A stretch of 64,000 bases of DNA from Rhizobium sp. ZPR4. Its GTDB lineage: Bacteria; Pseudomonadota; Alphaproteobacteria; Rhizobiales; Rhizobiaceae. The notes under the pieces were generated by a model. The model was not told the DNA's origin. It ran no database searches and saw only the letters and a list, made by a program, of their open reading frames with translations. The position numbers were made by a program, and so were the translations under genes. Shown here one piece after another: positions 45,795 to 55,474 of this stretch. Positions within the stretch are counted from its first letter, which is position 1, and every line of letters starts with the position of its first letter. The stretch is from NCBI RefSeq assembly GCF_040215725.1, contig NZ_CP157967.1:496001-560000 (forward strand), written 5' to 3'.

Positions 45795-46484
45795 ATGCCG
45801 ATGTCCGACATGCTCTTGACCAAACGCCATCTGCTGGGCGGCTCCGCCTTTGCAGCCCTTTCCGTGGCGTTCTCTACCTTTGCCGACACCGCATCCGCCG
45901 CGTCCGCTGAAGACGAAGTGCCGCCATCCGACGGCAATGTCGACATGAACGAGGTGCTGAAGCCCGGCCCGCTGCCGGAAATCGCACTCGGCAAGCAAGA
46001 CGCGCCCGTCAAGATCGTCGAATACATGTCGCTGACCTGCCCGCACTGCGCGCATTTCGCGGTTACGACCTTTGACACGATCAAGCAGAAATACGTCGAT
46101 ACGGGCAAGGTTCTCTTCATCATCCGCGAATTCCCGTTCGATCCGCGCGCCGCTGCCGCCTTCATGCTGGCCCGTTGCGCTCCGCAGGAACAGTACATGC
46201 CGATGGTCGAAATGCTGTTCAAGCAGCAGATCGCCTGGGCTTCGCCTGACGTCGACGGCCGCGCTGCACTGCTGCAGATGTCGAAACTTGCTGGTTTTAC
46301 TGAGGATAGCTTCACGAAGTGCTTGACGAACCAGAAGCTTCTGGATGATGTCAACTCTGTACGGGAACGCGCAGCCAAGGATTTCGGTGTCAATGCCACG
46401 CCGACCTTCCTGATCAATGGCAAGCGCTATGCAGGGGACATGTCTGTTGCTGCCATGTCGAAGCTTATCGACAGCCTGCTCTGA
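45795..46484 (+). CDS. DsbA-like thiol:disulfide oxidoreductase
   Basis: A secreted DsbA-family protein of about 229 residues. A signal peptide (about 1-36; a twin-arginine-like element is absent) is followed by a thioredoxin fold with an inserted helical domain, active-site CPHC (82-85) and cis-Pro in NATPTFLING. It probably oxidises or isomerises periplasmic disulfides. The called start could be any of the first three Met codons. It stands alone before smc; a weak hairpin follows. Confidence 0.9.
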   Translation: MPMSDMLLTKRHLLGGSAFAALSVAFSTFADTASAASAEDEVPPSDGNVDMNEVLKPGPLPEIALGKQDAPVKIVEYMSLTCPHCAHFAVTTFDTIKQKYVDTGKVLFIIREFPFDPRAAAAFMLARCAPQEQYMPMVEMLFKQQIAWASPDVDGRAALLQMSKLAGFTEDSFTKCLTNQKLLDDVNSVRERAAKDFGVNATPTFLINGKRYAGDMSVAAMSKLIDSLL

Positions 46485-46503
46485 TCCGCGCCTTTTTCGA
46501 TCA

Positions 46504-46535
46504 CAGGCGGGCGGCCGAGGTCGTGCGCCTGTTTT
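46504..46535 (+). terminator. weak hairpin between the dsbA-like gene and smc
   Basis: CAGGCG / CGCCTG arms with a 16-nt loop, then TTTT. A possible terminator of the dsbA-like gene. Confidence 0.4.
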
Positions 46536-46574
46536 CTATTACCTCCTCCTCAAGGCGAGGGTGGAGATCAGCTT

Positions 46575-49500
46575 ATGAAGTTCAACAAGCTTAGACTCGT
46601 CGGTTTCAAATCTTTCGTGGAGCCGGGAGAATTCGTCATCGAGCGCGGCCTGACCGGCGTCGTCGGTCCGAACGGCTGCGGCAAGTCCAATCTTGTCGAA
46701 GCGCTGCGCTGGGTGATGGGCGAGAATTCCTACAAGAACATGCGTGCCTCCGGCATGGACGACGTGATCTTCTCCGGTTCGGGGAATCGCCCGGCCCGCA
46801 ACACCGCCGAAGTCGGCCTCTATCTCGACAATAGCGATCGCACAGCACCAGCCGCCTTCAATGACAGCGACGAGATCCAGGTCACGCGCCGCATCGAGCG
46901 CGAACAAGGCTCGGTCTATCGCATCAATGGCAAGGAAGCGCGCGCCAAGGATGTGCAGCTGCTGTTTGCCGATGCCTCCACCGGTGCCCGCTCGCCCTCC
47001 ATGGTTGGGCAGGGACGCATCGGCGAGCTGATCCAGGCAAAGCCCCAGGCGCGCCGCCAGCTCTTGGAAGAGGCAGCCGGCATCTCCGGCCTGCATTCGC
47101 GCCGGCATGAGGCGGAGTTGCGCCTGCGCGCCGCCGAAAGCAATCTCGAACGGCTTGACGATGTGACGTCGCAGCTCGAAAGCCAGATCGAAAGCCTGAA
47201 GCGTCAGGCGCGGCAGGCCAACCGCTTCAAGATGCTGTCTGCCGATATCCGCGCCCGCGAGGCCATGCTGCTGCATATTCGTTGGGTGCAGGCGAAGGAG
47301 GCCGAAGCTGAGGCCGACAGCGCGCTCAACCAGGCAACCGTGCTCGTCGCCGAAAAGGCGCAGAACCAGATGGAGGCGGCAAAGGCCCAGGGCATCGCCA
47401 GCTTCAAGCTGCCGGAGCTGCGCGACGACGAGGCGAAGGCCGCCGCCGCCCTGCAGCGTCTGCAGATCGCCCGCTCGCAGCTGGAAGAGGATGTCAATCG
47501 CATCCTGCGCCGCCGCGATGAGTTGATCCGCCGTCTGGCACAGCTCGCCGAAGATATCAGCCGCGAGCAGCGCCTTGTCACCGACAATGCCTCCATCCTT
47601 GCCAAGCTCGATGCCGAAGAGGCCGATCTGGCAGACATCCTCGCCGATTCCGGCAGGCTTGCCGAGGAGACGCGTGTCGCCTTCGAGGAGGCCGCTGCCA
47701 AGCTCGCCGACAGCGAGCGGATCTTTACCACTCTGACGGCGGAGCGCGCCGAAGCCGCCGCCGCCCGCAACCAGCTGGAGCGTGCCATCCGCGATCTCGC
47801 CGATCGCAAGATGCGGCTCGAGCGCCAGGCCAGCGAAGCGAATGGCGAGCTTGCCGCCATCGATGAGAAGATGGCCGATCTGCCCGACCCCGGCGAAAAG
47901 CGCGACATGGTCGAGACGGCCGAAAATGTTGTTGCGGATGCTGAAGGCGAGATTCAGCGCGTTGAAACCGTTCTCGCCAAGGCGCGCGAAACCGAGGCGC
48001 TGTCGCGCGGGCCGGTCGAGCAGGCGCGGGCACGTCTGAATGCGCTCGAAACCGAAGCGCGCACTATTTCCAAAATGTTGGCGGCGGGCGATACCTCCGG
48101 TGCCTTTTCGCCCGTGGCCGAGGAGCTGCGCGTCGACCGCGGCTTCGAGACGGCGCTAGGTGCCGCGCTTGGCGACGATCTGGAATCCTCGCTGAATTCC
48201 GAGGCGCCGGTCTACTGGTCCGACAATGGCAGTGGCGCCAACGATCCAGCCTTGCCGGAGGGCGTCGCCCCTCTGATTACCCATGTCGGCGCGCCGGCCG
48301 CGTTGACGCGGCGCCTTCGCCAGATCGGCATCGTTTCAGCCGAAGACGCGTTGCGGCTCATGCCGGAACTAAAGCCGGGACAGCGGCTGGTGACAAGGGA
48401 TGGCGCCGTGTTCCGCTGGGACGGTCATGTCACCGGCGCAGATGCGCCGAGTGCCGCCGCCCTGCGGCTCGCCCAGAAGAACCGCCTTTCCGAGCTGGAA
48501 GCTGAAGCCGAGCTTGCCCGCGATGTGCTTGTCGAGGCAGAAGAGCGCCTTGCGGCAGCTGCCGAAGCGATCAGAGGTGAAGAGGGGCGTTTGGCGACCG
48601 CCCGCGACGCCAGCCGGCTTGCCGCCCGGCATCTGGCCGAGGCGCGGGAAGCGCTCGCTGCCGCAGAGCGCGCTTCCGGCGATCTCATCCGCCGCCGCGA
48701 CGTCATCGTCGAGGCCGTCAGCCGGCTGCAGGAGCAGCTGGAAGATGTGGCCATGCAGGATGAAAATGCCCGTATCGAACTGGAAGATGCGCCGAATCTC
48801 GACGCCATCGATCTGAAGCTGCGTGACCAGCAGGCCGAAGTCGCGACGGATCGCGGCGTTCTGGCCGAAGCCCGCGCCCGCCATGAAGGTCTGAACCGTG
48901 AGAACGAGGCGCGTCAGCGCCGTCTCCTCGCGATCCGGCAGGAGCGTGACACCTGGCGCCAGCGTGCTACCAGCGCCGAGGAACACATTCAGACGCTGCG
49001 CGACCGCGAAGAGGAAGCGCGCGAGGAAGCGGCCGAACTCGATCTCGCTCCGGACGAATTCGACGACAAGCGCCGCGCCTTGATGAGCGAGCTCCAGAAG
49101 GCCGAGGATGCCCGCCGCCGAGCCGCTGATCGCCTTGCCGAAGCCGAAGTCGTGCAGCGCGAGGCCGATCGTCATGCGGCGACTGCACTCTCCGAACTGG
49201 CGGAAAGCCGCGAGAAGCGCGGCCGTGTTGAGGAGCGGCTGGTGTCTGCCCGCGAACGCCGTCAGGAAAGCGAACTACGCATTCGCCAGTCCTTGAATGT
49301 CGAGCCACATGAGGCGATGCGTCTGACCGGACTGTCAGCCACCCAGAACGTGCCTGACCTCCGCGAGGTCGAGCGTGAGCTGGAGCGGCTGAAGATCGAG
49401 CGCGAGCGTCTCGGTGCCGTTAACCTGCGCGCCGAGGAAGAGAGCAAGGAGCTGACGGAGCGGCTGCAGGCGTTGATCAAGGAGCGTGATGACGTCATCG

Positions 49501-50036
49501 ACGCCATCCGGAAGCTGCGCGGTGCTATCCAGAGCCTCAACCGCGAAGGCCGCGAACGTCTGATCGTCGCCTTCGACATCGTCAATGCGCAGTTCCAGCG
49601 CCTGTTCACCCATCTTTTCGGCGGCGGCACAGCCGAGTTGCAGCTCATCGAGTCGGACGATCCGCTGGAAGCCGGTCTGGAAATCCTTGCCCGGCCACCG
49701 GGCAAGAAGCCGCAGACCATGACGTTGCTTTCGGGCGGCGAGCAGGCGCTGACGGCCATGGCGCTGATCTTTGCGGTATTCCTCACCAATCCCGCGCCGA
49801 TCTGCGTTCTGGACGAAGTGGATGCGCCGCTCGATGACCACAACGTCGAGCGCTATTGCAACCTCATGGACGAGATGGCGGCCTCGACCGAGACGCGCTT
49901 CGTGGTTATCACCCACAATCCGATCACCATGGCTCGCATGAATCGCCTCTTCGGCGTCACCATGGCGGAGCAGGGCGTCTCGCAGCTCGTCTCGGTCGAT
50001 CTGCAGACCGCCGAGCGGCTGCGCGAAATCGCCTGA
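46575..50036 (+). CDS. smc: chromosome segregation ATPase SMC
   Basis: The SMC subunit of condensin, 1153 residues. The N-terminal head has Walker A GPNGCGKS (31-38); a long coiled coil (about 165-480) leads to a hinge (about 490-625), a second coiled coil (about 640-960) and the C-terminal head with the signature LSGGEQALTAMALIFAV and Walker B ICVLDEVDAPLDD. It acts with ScpA and ScpB on chromosome organisation. GGTGGAG precedes the ATG. The length and layout are normal. Confidence 0.97.
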   Translation: MKFNKLRLVGFKSFVEPGEFVIERGLTGVVGPNGCGKSNLVEALRWVMGENSYKNMRASGMDDVIFSGSGNRPARNTAEVGLYLDNSDRTAPAAFNDSDEIQVTRRIEREQGSVYRINGKEARAKDVQLLFADASTGARSPSMVGQGRIGELIQAKPQARRQLLEEAAGISGLHSRRHEAELRLRAAESNLERLDDVTSQLESQIESLKRQARQANRFKMLSADIRAREAMLLHIRWVQAKEAEAEADSALNQATVLVAEKAQNQMEAAKAQGIASFKLPELRDDEAKAAAALQRLQIARSQLEEDVNRILRRRDELIRRLAQLAEDISREQRLVTDNASILAKLDAEEADLADILADSGRLAEETRVAFEEAAAKLADSERIFTTLTAERAEAAAARNQLERAIRDLADRKMRLERQASEANGELAAIDEKMADLPDPGEKRDMVETAENVVADAEGEIQRVETVLAKARETEALSRGPVEQARARLNALETEARTISKMLAAGDTSGAFSPVAEELRVDRGFETALGAALGDDLESSLNSEAPVYWSDNGSGANDPALPEGVAPLITHVGAPAALTRRLRQIGIVSAEDALRLMPELKPGQRLVTRDGAVFRWDGHVTGADAPSAAALRLAQKNRLSELEAEAELARDVLVEAEERLAAAAEAIRGEEGRLATARDASRLAARHLAEAREALAAAERASGDLIRRRDVIVEAVSRLQEQLEDVAMQDENARIELEDAPNLDAIDLKLRDQQAEVATDRGVLAEARARHEGLNRENEARQRRLLAIRQERDTWRQRATSAEEHIQTLRDREEEAREEAAELDLAPDEFDDKRRALMSELQKAEDARRRAADRLAEAEVVQREADRHAATALSELAESREKRGRVEERLVSARERRQESELRIRQSLNVEPHEAMRLTGLSATQNVPDLREVERELERLKIERERLGAVNLRAEEESKELTERLQALIKERDDVIDAIRKLRGAIQSLNREGRERLIVAFDIVNAQFQRLFTHLFGGGTAELQLIESDDPLEAGLEILARPPGKKPQTMTLLSGGEQALTAMALIFAVFLTNPAPICVLDEVDAPLDDHNVERYCNLMDEMAASTETRFVVITHNPITMARMNRLFGVTMAEQGVSQLVSVDLQTAERLREIA

Positions 50037-50175
50037 GAGTAATTCCGCGCAAGGATTGTGAAAACTGTTCCCGTTTCGACAAGAAATTGTTGCGTCAGCT
50101 GCCGCACTTCACCAAAGCGTGCTAGTTTTGTTTTTCGATCAACAACATGGGCGCTGATCCGCCCGGAAGGGACGT

Positions 50176-51501
50176 ATGTCTGACTCGACTGGCGGTATTT
50201 TCGATGTCCTCGGAATACTCGCCGTATTGCTGCTCGTCGCCGCCAACGGCTTTTTCGTTGCGGCCGAGTTCTCCCTGGTTTCCGTCCGCCGCAGCCGCGT
50301 GACGGAGCTCGTTGCCGAAGGGCGGATGAATTCCAAGGCGCTGCAGAAGGCGGTCGACAATCTCGATGCCAATCTGGCGGCCACGCAGCTCGGTATCACC
50401 ATCTCCTCCCTCGCGCTTGGCTGGGTCGGCGAACCCGCACTTGCTCATCTGCTCGAGCCGCTTCTCGATTTTCTTCCCGGAGCATGGGCTGCGGCCAGTT
50501 CACATGCGATCGCTGTCGCTATTTCCTTCATCATCATCACCGCGCTTCATATCGTGCTTGGCGAGCTTGCACCGAAGAGCCTTGCCCTGCAGCGCAGCGA
50601 AGGCACCGCGCTCGGCGTCGTGCGGCCGCTCGGACTGTTTCTCTTCCTGCTGCGCCCGGCAATCACTGTACTCAACGGTCTCGGCAATCTTGTGCTCCGT
50701 CTTTTCGGGCTGCGCCCGGGTGCTGGCGAAGGCTCGCTGCATTCGCCCTCTGAAATCAAGCTGTTGATCGCTGAAAGCCAGGAAGCAGGCCTCTTGGAAC
50801 AGGCGCAGCAGGATCTGGTCGAACGCGTCTTCAATATCGGCGACCGCGATGTCTCAGATATCATGACGCCGCGGCTGGAGGTCGAGTGGATAGACGCCGA
50901 AGACCCGCCGGAGGAAATGCAGAAGACCATCCGCGAAAGCCGCTTCGAGCAGCTTCTCGTCGGACGCGGTTCGATCGACGAGCCGATCGGTATGATCCTG
51001 AAGAAGGATCTGCTCGATCAACTTCTGAACGGCGAGCCGCTGAACCCGATGGCCGTCATCCGCCAGCCGCTGGTCGTTCACGAATCCACGGCAGTCTTCA
51101 AGGTGCTGGAAAACTTCAAGCGCGCGCCGGTCCGCCTCGCCATGGTCATCGATGAATATGGCAGCCTGGAAGGCATCGTCACGCAGACGGATCTGCTGGA
51201 AGCCATCGCCGGCGATCTGCCCGACATGGACAACGACACGCCCGATGTCGTCGAGCGCGCCGATGGATCGCTGCTGATGGAAGGCATGATGCCGGTCTAT
51301 GACGCCTTTGCGCGGCTCGGGCTGCGCTTCAGCGAGGAGGAAGTCAATTTCCACACGCTCGCGGGCTTCGCTCTCTACCAGCTCGGCCATCTGCCCGAAG
51401 TCGGTGAAAGCTTCAATTTCGGCGGCTGGCATTTCGAAATCGTCGATCTCGACGGCATGCGGATCGACAAGATCCTGGCCCAGCGCGAGCCGAAAGCTTA
51501 G
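50176..51501 (+). CDS. CorC/HlyC-type hemolysin family protein (DUF21-CBS)
   Basis: A 441-residue inner-membrane protein. The N-terminal DUF21 region has four TM helices (about 8-30, 80-100, 105-125, 150-170) and the AANGFFVAAEFSLVSVRRSR opening. Two CBS domains (about 220-340; VSDIMTPRLEVEW and MVIDEYGSLEGIVTQTDLLEAI) and a C-terminal CorC_HlyC domain follow. Relatives are linked to Mg2+/Co2+ efflux or homeostasis; the hemolysin name is historical. The stop codon is the start of repeat copy D. Confidence 0.92.
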   Translation: MSDSTGGIFDVLGILAVLLLVAANGFFVAAEFSLVSVRRSRVTELVAEGRMNSKALQKAVDNLDANLAATQLGITISSLALGWVGEPALAHLLEPLLDFLPGAWAAASSHAIAVAISFIIITALHIVLGELAPKSLALQRSEGTALGVVRPLGLFLFLLRPAITVLNGLGNLVLRLFGLRPGAGEGSLHSPSEIKLLIAESQEAGLLEQAQQDLVERVFNIGDRDVSDIMTPRLEVEWIDAEDPPEEMQKTIRESRFEQLLVGRGSIDEPIGMILKKDLLDQLLNGEPLNPMAVIRQPLVVHESTAVFKVLENFKRAPVRLAMVIDEYGSLEGIVTQTDLLEAIAGDLPDMDNDTPDVVERADGSLLMEGMMPVYDAFARLGLRFSEEEVNFHTLAGFALYQLGHLPEVGESFNFGGWHFEIVDLDGMRIDKILAQREPKA

Positions 51502-51568
51502 AGCAATTCCAGGAAAAGTGCGCGGCGGTTTTCCCGTCCGGAATTGCGTGAAAAGCTGAACCGCTCTA
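51499..51568. repeat. palindromic intergenic repeat, copy D
   Basis: TAGAGCAATTCC...GGAATTGCGTGAAAAGCTGAACCGCTCTA. Module 1 is fused to only the right arm of module 2 as seen in copy C. TAGAGC and GCTCTA form 6-bp terminal inverted repeats. The first TAG is the stop codon of the upstream gene. Confidence 0.85.
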
Positions 51569-51737
51569 GCCGTCAAGCCGCTCTGAATTGACCCGGAAGC
51601 TCCTGGTTTCGATCAATCGATTGAAATCGGGAGCCTTCGGATCTTATTTATTGTGCGGCGCAACATTTTGCCATATTTGTCGATTTTCATTTGTGCCTCA
51701 ATGAATTAAGTTCAACCGGAGGAGTTGGACGGAGACA

Positions 51738-54404
51738 ATGACGAATTGGGTCTATACATTCGGCGACGGCAAGGCCGAGGGGGGCGCCGGCGATTTTGAG
51801 CGGCTCGGCGGCAAGGGCGCAAATCTTGCTGAAATGTGCAATCTCGGCCTGCCGGTTCCGCCGGGCCTGACGATCGTCAGCGATGTCTGCACCTTCTATT
51901 ACAAGAACGGCCGTAAGGTCCCCGACGAGCTGAAGCCGCAGGTCATGCGCGGGCTGCAGCGGATGGAAGCCATCACCGGCCGCAAGTTCGGCGATACCGA
52001 ACGACCGCTGCTGGTGTCCGTGCGTTCCGGCGGCCGCGCCTCGATGCCGGGCATGATGGATACCGTCCTCAATCTCGGCCTTAACGACGCCACCGTACAG
52101 GCGCTCGGCCATGATGCCGGCGACGCCCGTTTCGCCTGGGACAGCTACCGCCGCTTCATCCAGATGTATGCCGATGTCGTCATGGGTCTCGACAATGAAG
52201 TCTTCGAAGAAATCCTCGAGGATGAGAAGGCCCGTTTTGGCCATGAGTTCGATACTGATCTCACCGCCGTCGAATGGCAGCACGTCGTTTCGATCTATAA
52301 GACTGTCATCGAAGAGGAGTTGGGCGAAGCCTTTCCGCAGGAGCCGGAGGTTCAGCTCTGGGGTGCCGTCAGCGCCGTTTTTGCGAGCTGGATGAACGCC
52401 CGCGCCGTCACCTACCGTCAATTGCACAACATTCCCGAGGCCTGGGGCACTGCCGTCAATATTCAGGCGATGGTTTTCGGCAATCTCGGCAATTCGTCAG
52501 CGACTGGTGTCGCCTTCACCCGCAACCCATCGACCGGCGAGAAGGAGCTTTACGGCGAATTTCTCGTCAATGCGCAAGGCGAGGATGTCGTTGCCGGCAT
52601 CCGCACGCCGCAAAGCATTACCGAAGTCGCCCGCATAGCCTCCGGCTATGACAAGCCGTCGATGGAAAAGCTGATGCCCGAGGCCTTTGCCGAGTTCCGG
52701 GGCATCTGCGCACAGCTGGAAGCGCACTACCGCGATGTCCAGGACCTGGAATTCACCATCGAGCGCGGCAAGCTCTGGATGCTGCAGACCCGCAATGCCA
52801 AGCGAACCACCAAGGCGGCGATGAAGATCGCCGTCGATATGGTCGACGAGGGGCTGATTACCGAGGACGAAGCTGTCTCCCGCATCGAACCGTCGACGCT
52901 GGACCAGCTGCTGCATCCGACGATCGACCCGCGCGCCCGCCGCGAACTTATCGGCTCCGGCCTGCCTGCATCGCCGGGTGCTGCAACCGGCGAGATTGTC
53001 TTCACCGCGGAAGAGGCGATCATTGCCGAGGAGGAAGGCCGCAAGGCGATCCTCGTGCGTATAGAGACGAGCCCGGAAGACATTCACGGCATGCACGCCG
53101 CTGAAGCGATCCTCACCACGCGCGGCGGTATGACCAGCCATGCGGCTGTGGTCGCTCGCGGCATGGGCATCCCATGCGTCGTCGGCGCCGGCACCATGCG
53201 CATCGACATGCGCAACGAGAAGCTGATCGGCATCGGCGTCACGTTGAAGAAGGGCGATATCGTCACGATCGACGGCTCGGCCGGCCAGGTGCTGAAGGGC
53301 GAGGTGCCGATGATCCAGCCGGAGCTGTCGGGCGATTTCGGGCGCATCATGGCCTGGGCCGACCGTTCCAGGCGCATGACGGTACGCACCAATGCCGATA
53401 CGCCGGCGGATGCGCGTGCGGCCCGCTCCTTCGGCGCCGAGGGCATCGGCCTTTGCCGCACAGAGCACATGTTCTTCGAAGGCGATCGCATCCATGTGAT
53501 GCGCGAGATGATTCTCGCCGAAGACGAAGAGGGGCGCCGTGCCGCCCTTGCCAAGCTTATGCCGATGCAGCGGCTCGATTTCACCGGCCTGTTCACCATC
53601 ATGCACGGCCTGCCGGTGACTATCCGCCTGCTCGATCCGCCATTGCACGAATTCCTGCCGAAGACGGATGAAGAGATCGCTGAAGTGGCGGGGATCATGG
53701 GCATGGAACCGGCCATGCTGCGCCAGCGGGTAGATGCGCTGCATGAGTTCAACCCCATGCTCGGTCATCGCGGCTGTCGTCTGGCGATTTCCTATCCGGA
53801 GATCGTCGAGATGCAGGCCCGCGCGATTTTCGAGGCAGCGGTCCTCGCTGCACGTGAGACCGGAGCAGCTGTCGTGCCCGAGATCATGGTGCCGCTCGTT
53901 GGCCTGCGCTCGGAGTTGGACTACGTCAAGGCCCGCATCGACGAGGTGGCGCGCGCCGTCATGACGGAAGCCATGATGAAGATCGACTATCTCGTCGGCA
54001 CGATGATCGAGCTGCCGCGCGCGGCCTTGCGCGCCCACATCATCGCCGAGGCTGCGGAATTCTTCTCCTTCGGAACGAACGACCTGACGCAGACGACATT
54101 CGGCATGTCGCGCGATGACGCGGCCGCCTTCATCCCGACATACCAGCGCAAGGGCATCATCGAGCACGATCCCTTCATATCCTTGGATTTCGACGGGGTC
54201 GGCGAGCTCATCCGCATTGCGTCGGAGCGCGGCCGCCGCACCCGCAACGACATGAAGCTCGGCATCTGCGGTGAGCATGGCGGCGATCCCGCCTCGATCC
54301 ATTTCTGCGAGGATATCGGGTTGGACTATGTGTCCTGTTCCCCCTTCCGCGTGCCGATTGCGCGGCTTGCCGCGGCTCAGGCGGCGATCAAGGGGCGAGC
54401 CTGA
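51738..54404 (+). CDS. ppdK: pyruvate, phosphate dikinase
   Basis: An 888-residue enzyme interconverting ATP, Pi and pyruvate with AMP, PPi and PEP in the cytoplasm. The N-terminal ATP-grasp (GGKGANLAEMCNLGLPVPPG; SVRSGGRASMPGMMDT), the central phosphohistidine His468 (GGMTSHAAVVARGMG) and the C-terminal PEP/pyruvate TIM barrel (LCRTEHMF, TNDLTQTTFG, GICGEHGGDP) are all intact. The ATG has GGACGGAG upstream. Between the repeat copy D and this gene lies another imperfect hairpin (51599-51634). Confidence 0.96.
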   Translation: MTNWVYTFGDGKAEGGAGDFERLGGKGANLAEMCNLGLPVPPGLTIVSDVCTFYYKNGRKVPDELKPQVMRGLQRMEAITGRKFGDTERPLLVSVRSGGRASMPGMMDTVLNLGLNDATVQALGHDAGDARFAWDSYRRFIQMYADVVMGLDNEVFEEILEDEKARFGHEFDTDLTAVEWQHVVSIYKTVIEEELGEAFPQEPEVQLWGAVSAVFASWMNARAVTYRQLHNIPEAWGTAVNIQAMVFGNLGNSSATGVAFTRNPSTGEKELYGEFLVNAQGEDVVAGIRTPQSITEVARIASGYDKPSMEKLMPEAFAEFRGICAQLEAHYRDVQDLEFTIERGKLWMLQTRNAKRTTKAAMKIAVDMVDEGLITEDEAVSRIEPSTLDQLLHPTIDPRARRELIGSGLPASPGAATGEIVFTAEEAIIAEEEGRKAILVRIETSPEDIHGMHAAEAILTTRGGMTSHAAVVARGMGIPCVVGAGTMRIDMRNEKLIGIGVTLKKGDIVTIDGSAGQVLKGEVPMIQPELSGDFGRIMAWADRSRRMTVRTNADTPADARAARSFGAEGIGLCRTEHMFFEGDRIHVMREMILAEDEEGRRAALAKLMPMQRLDFTGLFTIMHGLPVTIRLLDPPLHEFLPKTDEEIAEVAGIMGMEPAMLRQRVDALHEFNPMLGHRGCRLAISYPEIVEMQARAIFEAAVLAARETGAAVVPEIMVPLVGLRSELDYVKARIDEVARAVMTEAMMKIDYLVGTMIELPRAALRAHIIAEAAEFFSFGTNDLTQTTFGMSRDDAAAFIPTYQRKGIIEHDPFISLDFDGVGELIRIASERGRRTRNDMKLGICGEHGGDPASIHFCEDIGLDYVSCSPFRVPIARLAAAQAAIKGRA

Positions 54405-54443
54405 TTCTCTAAAGTGGAATTGAGCTCGTTACCGGCACTGGTA

Positions 54444-54725
54444 TCAGCGGCGCCAGTAGCCGCGATGATAGTAATATCCGGGACCGCCGACAACGACCGT
54501 CGGACCCCAGAAGAAATCATCGTTGCTTTCCATGAAAGCCCGTTGGTCGGCGCGCCGGCTGAGGTCCTGGTTCATGAGGCAATTGGCGAAGTTCTGGGTG
54601 CCTGGCCTAAAACCATAGCCGCTGCATCTGGCCTGGTCGGCCGCGCGTATCTCCTCGGCTGTCTGGCAGGAGGAGAGCACAAGCGTAATAGCGAGAAGAG
54701 AGAAGGCGGAAGCAGCGATACGCAT
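54444..54725 (-). CDS. small Rhizobiales-type lipoprotein
   Basis: A 93-residue protein with a signal peptide and lipobox VLSSC (Cys at about 20), then a short Cys-containing motif (RCSGYGFRPGT and FANCLMNQD, probably a disulfide), and a Tyr/Gly/Trp-rich end (GPGYYYHRGYWRR). Many Rhizobiales have several short lipoproteins of this style. Function unknown, probably outer membrane. A Shine-Dalgarno AGGACA precedes the ATG. It is convergent with ppdK. Confidence 0.75.
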   Translation of the reverse strand: MRIAASAFSLLAITLVLSSCQTAEEIRAADQARCSGYGFRPGTQNFANCLMNQDLSRRADQRAFMESNDDFFWGPTVVVGGPGYYYHRGYWRR

Positions 54726-54816
54726 GACTTGGTGTCCTGATGCAGATGTGCAGGCACGAATTATAGCGCTGCGCGTGATGGCGCGAAAGGCGTATTACCG
54801 CCGCAGGCCGGGTTGC

Positions 54817-55242
54817 TTATGCTGCTTCCTTCGGCTTTGCCGGCAGCCTTTGCAAGAGATCGACGAAGGCATCGGCAAAGCGCAACAGGTGGTCGGTCTC
54901 TTCATCCGGCTGCAGCAAACGGATTTCCGCGCCGTCTTCGTCCAGCGCGGCAAAGAGTGTGCGCATCGTCGCATCGCCTTCGGGAATCCGGATGACAGCC
55001 AGTCTGCGGCAATCGGAGATCAGTCCTGCCGCGGGGAGATCGAATAGGAAGTCGCCGTGCACCGCCGAGGCGGCATGCCGCACGGCCTCGCAAAAGCCCG
55101 GTTCCCCGCCGGAAAAACCTTCGAGTGAGAGCTCCAGCTCCAGGAGCTCCAACGGCAGAATGGGATCGCCCGTATCGGCTCCGGCAATCGCCGCGCCCGG
55201 CAGCGCCTTGGCAGCGACGTCTTGAGAAAGCATCGGTTCCAT
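54817..55242 (-). CDS. hypothetical protein
   Basis: A 141-residue acidic, Leu/Ala-rich soluble protein (EPMLSQDVAAKALPG at the start, PILPLELLELELSLEGFSGG in the middle, DEETDHLLRFADAFVDLLQRL at the end). I do not recognise a domain. ATG 55242 has AAAGGA 9 nt upstream, better than the TTG at 55260. It lies alone between the small lipoprotein gene and the DUF1499 gene. No signal peptide or TM helix is visible. Confidence 0.65.
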   Translation of the reverse strand: MEPMLSQDVAAKALPGAAIAGADTGDPILPLELLELELSLEGFSGGEPGFCEAVRHAASAVHGDFLFDLPAAGLISDCRRLAVIRIPEGDATMRTLFAALDEDGAEIRLLQPDEETDHLLRFADAFVDLLQRLPAKPKEAA

Positions 55243-55474
55243 CTCATCAAGTCCTTTCAAAGCCTCGATAAAACGCTAAAGAATGGCCTTTTTTAGGAAT
55301 TTAAGCAAGCGCTCACATTTTTGGTCTAGGCGTTACTGGTTTGAGCCTTGAGAGAACATTGCATGTTGGTGCCGTGACATTCGATTTATTTTCGCCGTTT
55401 CTTGATCTAAACATAGGTCGTATTTTGGGATTCGGTGCATCCGGCTTCCGACCCGACGCGCCGACGAGCCCTTG

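Noticed and set aside
52497-54302. A 601-codon open frame antisense to ppdK
   Set aside because: It lies fully within ppdK on the other strand, is low in complexity and has no recognisable domain.
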